Origin: an uncultured Alphaproteobacteria bacterium | GTDB taxonomy: Bacteria > Pseudomonadota > Alphaproteobacteria > Bin95 | Direction of reading: 5' to 3' | DNA length: 54,505 bases | Assembly: GCA_937891825.1 (NCBI GenBank) | Contig: CALAHN010000060.1 | Location: 1-54,505, forward strand | Shown: piece by piece, positions 50,937-54,505 of the stretch | Numbering within the stretch: position 1 is the first letter of the stretch | Layout of the letters: every line of letters begins with the position of its first letter | Notes under the pieces: model-generated | What the model was told of the DNA's origin: nothing | Database searches by the model: none | Seen by the model: the letters and a program-made list of their open reading frames with translations, nothing else | Program-made: the position numbers and the translations under genes

Positions 50937-52749
50937 CGGCGAGGCGAACCTTCTCCTGCTGCTGAAGGAGGTTTTCGGATATGACAGCCTGCGCCCCGGC
51001 CAGGATGAGGTGATCGCGGCCGTCATGGACGGCCAGGACGTGCTCGCCGTCATGCCGACGGGGGCGGGCAAATCCATGTGCTATCAACTGCCGGCGCTGG
51101 CGCGCGGCGGCCTCGCCATCGTGGTCTCGCCGCTGCTGGCCTTGATGCGCGATCAGGTATCGGCCTTGCGCGCCGTCGGGATCGAGGCCGGCACGCTGAA
51201 TTCCGGCACAAGCCCGGCCGAGGCCGACCGGATATTCGATGCGCTCGACCAGGGCGCGCTCCGCTTGCTGTATCTCTCGCCGGAGCGGCTGGCGAACCCC
51301 CAGAACACGCGCTTCCTGGAAGGGCGCAAGATCGACCTTCTGGCGATCGACGAAGCTCATTGCGTCTCGCAATGGGGCCACGATTTCCGCCCGGAATATG
51401 CCGCGCTCGGCGAGGCGCGCCGCCGCCTAGGCATGCCCCAGACGCTCGCCCTGACCGCGACCGCCGACGCTGCGACCCGGGACGATATCGTCGCCCGCCT
51501 GTTCGACGCGCCGCCCCATGCCATCGTGCGCGGGTTCGACCGCCCCAACATCAAGCTGCAGATGCGCCCGAAGGCGAGCCCGGCCCGGCAGATCGCGGAT
51601 TTCGTCGCGCGGTTTCCGGGCGATTGCGGCATCGTCTACGCCAATTCCCGCAAGCAGACCGAACAACTGGCCGCCGCCCTGGCCGCGAAGGGCGCAAAGG
51701 CTATCGCCTATCATGCCGGCATGTCGACCGAGGACCGGGAGGACGCCCAGGACCGCTTCCAGCGCGAGGACGGCATCGTCGTCTGCGCGACTGTCGCGTT
51801 CGGCATGGGCATCGACAAGCCGGACGTGCGCTACGTCGCCCATGCGGGGCTGCCGAAATCAATCGAGGCCTATTATCAGGAAATCGGCCGGGCCGGCCGT
51901 GACGGCCTGCCGGCGGAAACGCTGACCCTTTACGGCATGGACGATATCCGCCTCCGCCGCCTGCAGATCGACGAGGGCGACGCCTCCGACGTCCAGAAGC
52001 GGATCGAGCGGCAGCGCCTGAACGCCCTGATCGCCCTGGCGGAGGCGCCGCAGTGCCGCCGGCAGACCTTGCTCGCGTATTTCGGCGATGAGTCCGGTCC
52101 TTGCGGCAATTGCGACCTCTGCGATGGCGGCGTCACGCTGTTCGACGGCTCGGTCGATGCGCAGAAGGCGCTCTCGGCCATCCTGCGCACGGGCGAGCGC
52201 TTCGGCATGGAACACCTGATCGCTGTATTGCGGGGCGAAGACAGCGAAAAGATCCGCCGGTTCGGCCATGACCAGTTGCCGACGTTCGGCGTCGGCAAGG
52301 ATCGCGGCTTGAATGAATGGCGCGCGATCTTTCGCCAGCTCTATGCGCTTGGAATTGCGACGGTCGACCTCTCCGACTACGGCGCCTGGCGGGTCGGGCC
52401 GAAAGGGCGGGAGGCCTTGAAGGGCAATATGCCGATCATGCTGCGTCTCGACCCGATCAAGGAGACTCGCGGCCGCGCATCCGGCGGCCGGAGCCGCGCT
52501 GGGGCCGCGCCGCTGCCGGATAACATCGACGGGGCGCTGCTGGAGGCGTTGAAGGCCAAGCGCCGGGCGCTTGCGGCGGCGCAGAACGTGCCGGCCTATG
52601 TGGTGTTCTCGGACCGGACGCTGCTTGATATCGCCGCCCGCAAGCCGCGCGATCTTGTCGCGTTCGGCGATGTGCACGGGGTAGGGGCGACGAAGCTTGA
52701 GCGCTATGGCGCCGCGTTCCTGAGTGTGGTCGAAGCAGCGGCAGGCTGA
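50926..52749 (+). CDS. recQ: ATP-dependent DNA helicase RecQ
   Basis: 607 residues from the ATG at 50926 (an in-frame ATG at 50893 is the alternative; neither has a clear Shine-Dalgarno). Walker A is MPTGAGKSMCYQLPAL, motif II IDEAHCVSQWGHDFRPEY and motif VI QEIGRAGRDG. The zinc cluster is CRRQTLLAYFGDESGPCGNC followed by a Cys. An HRDC domain ends the protein (ALLEALKAKRRALAAAQNVP). It unwinds DNA in recombination and repair. It overlaps the ald end by 11 bases. Confidence 0.97.
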   Translation: MSFDGEANLLLLLKEVFGYDSLRPGQDEVIAAVMDGQDVLAVMPTGAGKSMCYQLPALARGGLAIVVSPLLALMRDQVSALRAVGIEAGTLNSGTSPAEADRIFDALDQGALRLLYLSPERLANPQNTRFLEGRKIDLLAIDEAHCVSQWGHDFRPEYAALGEARRRLGMPQTLALTATADAATRDDIVARLFDAPPHAIVRGFDRPNIKLQMRPKASPARQIADFVARFPGDCGIVYANSRKQTEQLAAALAAKGAKAIAYHAGMSTEDREDAQDRFQREDGIVVCATVAFGMGIDKPDVRYVAHAGLPKSIEAYYQEIGRAGRDGLPAETLTLYGMDDIRLRRLQIDEGDASDVQKRIERQRLNALIALAEAPQCRRQTLLAYFGDESGPCGNCDLCDGGVTLFDGSVDAQKALSAILRTGERFGMEHLIAVLRGEDSEKIRRFGHDQLPTFGVGKDRGLNEWRAIFRQLYALGIATVDLSDYGAWRVGPKGREALKGNMPIMLRLDPIKETRGRASGGRSRAGAAPLPDNIDGALLEALKAKRRALAAAQNVPAYVVFSDRTLLDIAARKPRDLVAFGDVHGVGATKLERYGAAFLSVVEAAAG

Positions 52750-52776
52750 CGGGTCAGCACGCCGGAATTCGGGCCG

Positions 52777-53247
52777 TCAGTCGCAGACAGCCAGGGTGCT
52801 CGCGCGCCGGCCGGGCGGTTGGGCCGATGCGAATTCGGCCAGGCGTTCCGGCGGCGTCGCCGCAGCGCGATGGGTCAGCGCAAAGACGAAATCGCAATAG
52901 CCGGACGGCCAGCGCGTCTTGCGTTGGGAGGCTTCATTCGCAAGCCTCGTCACCAGGGCGTCAAGTTTCCGCTGGCCCGCATTGTCGCCGTAGGCGCTTG
53001 TATAATAGTCGGAAAGCGTGCCGCCATGACGCCGCAACTGGGTCTCTTGCTGGTTCACGAACGCAGCATAGGCGTGCTTGATGCCGCAGGTCAGCGCGCC
53101 GACTGTAATCTCCGATTGCAGCACGCGCACCGCGATCGCCTGACGCTCAGCCGCCGACCAGCAGGCCGCGCGCACGCCGGGCGCGAACGTGAGCGCTGTC
53201 ATGACCGTCAGCATGGCGGCGGCTATTGGACGGCGGATGCATGTCAT
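52777..53247 (-). CDS. Small secreted cysteine-containing protein of unknown function
   Basis: 156 residues with a signal peptide (MTCIRRPIAAAMLTVMTALT to VRA). The mature part contains four Cys (ACWSAAERQ, LTCGIKHAY, SGYCDFVFAL and the last-but-one residue), consistent with two disulfides in the periplasm. I do not recognise the family. Its start overlaps the stop of the Na+/Ca2+ exchanger gene (ATGA), so it is translationally coupled to it. Confidence 0.8.
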   Translation of the reverse strand: MTCIRRPIAAAMLTVMTALTFAPGVRAACWSAAERQAIAVRVLQSEITVGALTCGIKHAYAAFVNQQETQLRRHGGTLSDYYTSAYGDNAGQRKLDALVTRLANEASQRKTRWPSGYCDFVFALTHRAAATPPERLAEFASAQPPGRRASTLAVCD

Positions 53248-54191
53248 GCAGGGGGTCCCAGAAACAGGAACGCCATGTATGCGGCATACATGGTTAACAA
53301 GACAATACCGGCCAGCCGTCCGATCGGGATGGCCGTGAGCGCGAGGCCCAGCGCCACGCAGCTCGCAAGGCCCATGACCGCGATATCGATCATGAAGGCC
53401 GAAGTGGCGATGGCGAAGGGCGCCACGATCGCTGTCACCCCGAGTATCGCAAACACATTGAAAACGCAGGACCCGAGGATATTGCCGATAGCGACATCCG
53501 ATTGCCCGCGCCGGGCGGCGACGATGGTCGTCGCCAGTTCCGGCAAGGAGGTGCCGACCGCGACGATCGAAACGCCGATCACCCGGTCCGACACGCCGAT
53601 GGCTTCCGCGATATTGACCGCGCCGTAAATCAGCAATTCCGATCCTGCCGCCAGCCCGACGAGGCCGCCGACGATCAGCCCGATCAGGATGGGCATGCGC
53701 ATCCTGGGCGCGGTGAATTCGGCGAGGGCTGGGTCGAGGTTTTCTGGCTTCCGGCGGGCGATGCGGAAGGAGGCGGTCATGTACCACGCCATGCCCAGCA
53801 GCAAGGCGCCGCCGATCAGCCGGCTCAACTCGCCGCCGATAACGATCGCCGCCAGGAGCGCCATCCCAAGCGTCATCATCAGCGCATCGTTTCGAACGTC
53901 GCGCGCCCGGGTCCGGATCGTCCGGATGAGCGCGCCCGTCCCCAGAATCAGCAGGAGATTTGCGGTATTGCTGCCGATGACATTGCCAAGGGCGATGTTG
54001 GGTTGGTGGGAGAGGGCGGCATCGACAGAGACAAACATTTCCGGCGCCGACGTCCCGAAGCCGACGACCGCGACGCCGACAAACACGTCCGAAAGATGAT
54101 AACGCCGCGCGACGCCTACAGCGCCTCGCAACATCGCCTCGCCGCCGACGAACAGGAGCCCAAGCCCGGCCAAAAGCGCAATATAATCCAT
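53244..54191 (-). CDS. Calcium/sodium antiporter (CaCA family, YrbG-like)
   Basis: 315 residues with ten hydrophobic segments and the two inverted-repeat alpha motifs, VAVVGFGTSAPEMFVSVDAA and VSIVAVGTSLPELATTIVAA, both containing the ion-coordinating Glu. GNVIGSNTANLLLILG and GNILGSCVFNVFAILG are the second halves. It exchanges Na+ or H+ for Ca2+ at the inner membrane. It is coupled to the small secreted protein downstream. Confidence 0.93.
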   Translation of the reverse strand: MDYIALLAGLGLLFVGGEAMLRGAVGVARRYHLSDVFVGVAVVGFGTSAPEMFVSVDAALSHQPNIALGNVIGSNTANLLLILGTGALIRTIRTRARDVRNDALMMTLGMALLAAIVIGGELSRLIGGALLLGMAWYMTASFRIARRKPENLDPALAEFTAPRMRMPILIGLIVGGLVGLAAGSELLIYGAVNIAEAIGVSDRVIGVSIVAVGTSLPELATTIVAARRGQSDVAIGNILGSCVFNVFAILGVTAIVAPFAIATSAFMIDIAVMGLASCVALGLALTAIPIGRLAGIVLLTMYAAYMAFLFLGPPA

Positions 54192-54317
54192 AAATACCTG
54201 TTTCGGCAGCGAGCGGAATGCCGGACGGCGCCGCGTTGCGGCCCGCCGGAATGAGGAGGAACAAAGGGTTAGATGTGGCGGGCCGGTCGATATCGCAAGG
54301 GATCAATTCATCCCCGA

Positions 54318-54346
54318 TTGACAGGGCCACTCGCGCTGCCTATCTC
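54318..54346 (+). promoter_or_regulatory. Candidate sigma-70 promoter for tRNA-Ser(GCU)
   Basis: A perfect TTGACA at 54318-54323 is followed, 17 bases later, by TATCTC at 54341-54346. This places transcription start about 13 bases before the tRNA. The -10 box is only half matched. Confidence 0.5.
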
Positions 54347-54366
54347 TCTGCCTGCGTTGGATAGCT

Positions 54367-54458
54367 GGACAGGTGGGTGAGTGGCTTAAACCAGTGGATT
54401 GCTAATCCGCCGTACCCTTAATTGGGTACCGAGGGTTCGAATCCCTCCTTGTCCGCCA
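54367..54458 (+). tRNA. tRNA-Ser (anticodon GCU)
   Basis: Acceptor GGACAGG pairs with CCTTGTCC, with discriminator G and an encoded CCA. The anticodon stem GTGGA/TCCGC encloses loop TTGCTAA, giving anticodon GCU (reads AGC/AGU). The long variable arm (CGTACCCTTAATTGGGTACC) and the T-arm GAGGGTTCGAATCCCTC fit class II tRNA-Ser. It is not tRNA-Sec, which would have UCA. Confidence 0.96.
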
Positions 54459-54505
54459 GCGCTTGCATTCAAAGCCGGATATTCCATCTGAATGGCCGCA
54501 CTGGC

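Noticed and set aside
54367-54458. Possible tRNA-Sec to support the UGA codons
   Set aside because: The anticodon is GCU and the acceptor and variable arms are those of tRNA-Ser; the other tRNA has anticodon CGA. Neither reads UGA.

Overview
The window is a GC-rich, densely packed bacterial chromosome segment, most likely from an alphaproteobacterium (Rhodospirillales-like, order uncertain). The evidence is the gene styles (GcvA-type LysR with DUF2917, hydantoinase A/B, thrS-infC, AmpG-like MFS, many TauD/crotonase/GMC catabolic genes) and the absence of any AT-rich islands. It is bounded by two tRNA-Ser genes: tRNA-Ser(CGA) at 1029-1118 (minus) and tRNA-Ser(GCU) at 54367-54458 (plus). A truncated tyrosine integrase abuts the 3' end of the first tRNA, so the left edge is probably the scar or end of an integrated element extending left of the window. 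No intergenic stretch exceeds about 300 bases.

The most notable observation is that two unrelated thioredoxin-fold genes each carry a single in-frame UGA exactly where the family has its redox-active cysteine. A glutathione S-transferase (1214-1900, minus) reads T-UGA-P-W-V-Q-R in place of T-C-P-W-V-Q-R. A glutaredoxin-DinB fusion (8781-9542, minus) reads H-UGA-T-S-C in place of a C-x-x-C. Both have well-placed Shine-Dalgarno sequences, uninterrupted reading frames on both sides, and hairpins downstream of the UGA (very good for the GST). The simplest reading is that both are selenoproteins. No selA/B/C/D gene lies in the window. The glutaredoxin-DinB gene is followed after 30 nt by a membrane flavohaem reductase, suggesting a selenocysteine-linked redox module.

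Layout. 2.0-5.1 kb: FAD oxidoreductase, enoyl-CoA hydratase and TauD dioxygenase operon. 5.2-7.4 kb: three small genes (one DUF2917) divergent from a GcvA-like LysR with a GNAT gene. 7.5-9.5 kb: flavohaem reductase and seleno-glutaredoxin-DinB. 9.8-12.1 kb: PEP mutase/isocitrate lyase family enzyme and glutamate dehydrogenase. 12.2-15.0 kb: ChaN-PDZ protein and M1-like peptidase, both secreted. 15.1-18.7 kb: VOC, quinone reductase, ketopantoate reductase, crotonase and GFA genes. 18.8-25.7 kb: a five-gene catabolic operon (acyl-CoA ligase, quinone reductase, bicupin, TauD, GMC) divergent from an enoyl-CoA hydratase. 25.7-28.8 kb: Lrp regulator divergent from an SsuABC/TauABC-type ABC transporter. 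28.8-31.0 kb: lutAB. 31.2-34.1 kb: an RTX metalloprotease and a charged secreted protein. 34.2-39.1 kb: MFS exporter and hydantoinase A/B. 39.2-42.2 kb: phytase-like esterase, alpha/beta hydrolase and a divergent glycosyltransferase. 42.3-44.9 kb: thrS and infC, the latter apparently starting at AUA. 45.0-52.7 kb: EI24 protein, then adenosine kinase, a membrane 2Fe-2S adenylate cyclase, AmpG-like MFS, alanine dehydrogenase and recQ. 52.8-54.2 kb: small secreted protein and Na+/Ca2+ exchanger.

Functionally, the window mixes housekeeping genes with several short catabolic operons for carboxylic acids or CoA esters whose substrates cannot be read from sequence.
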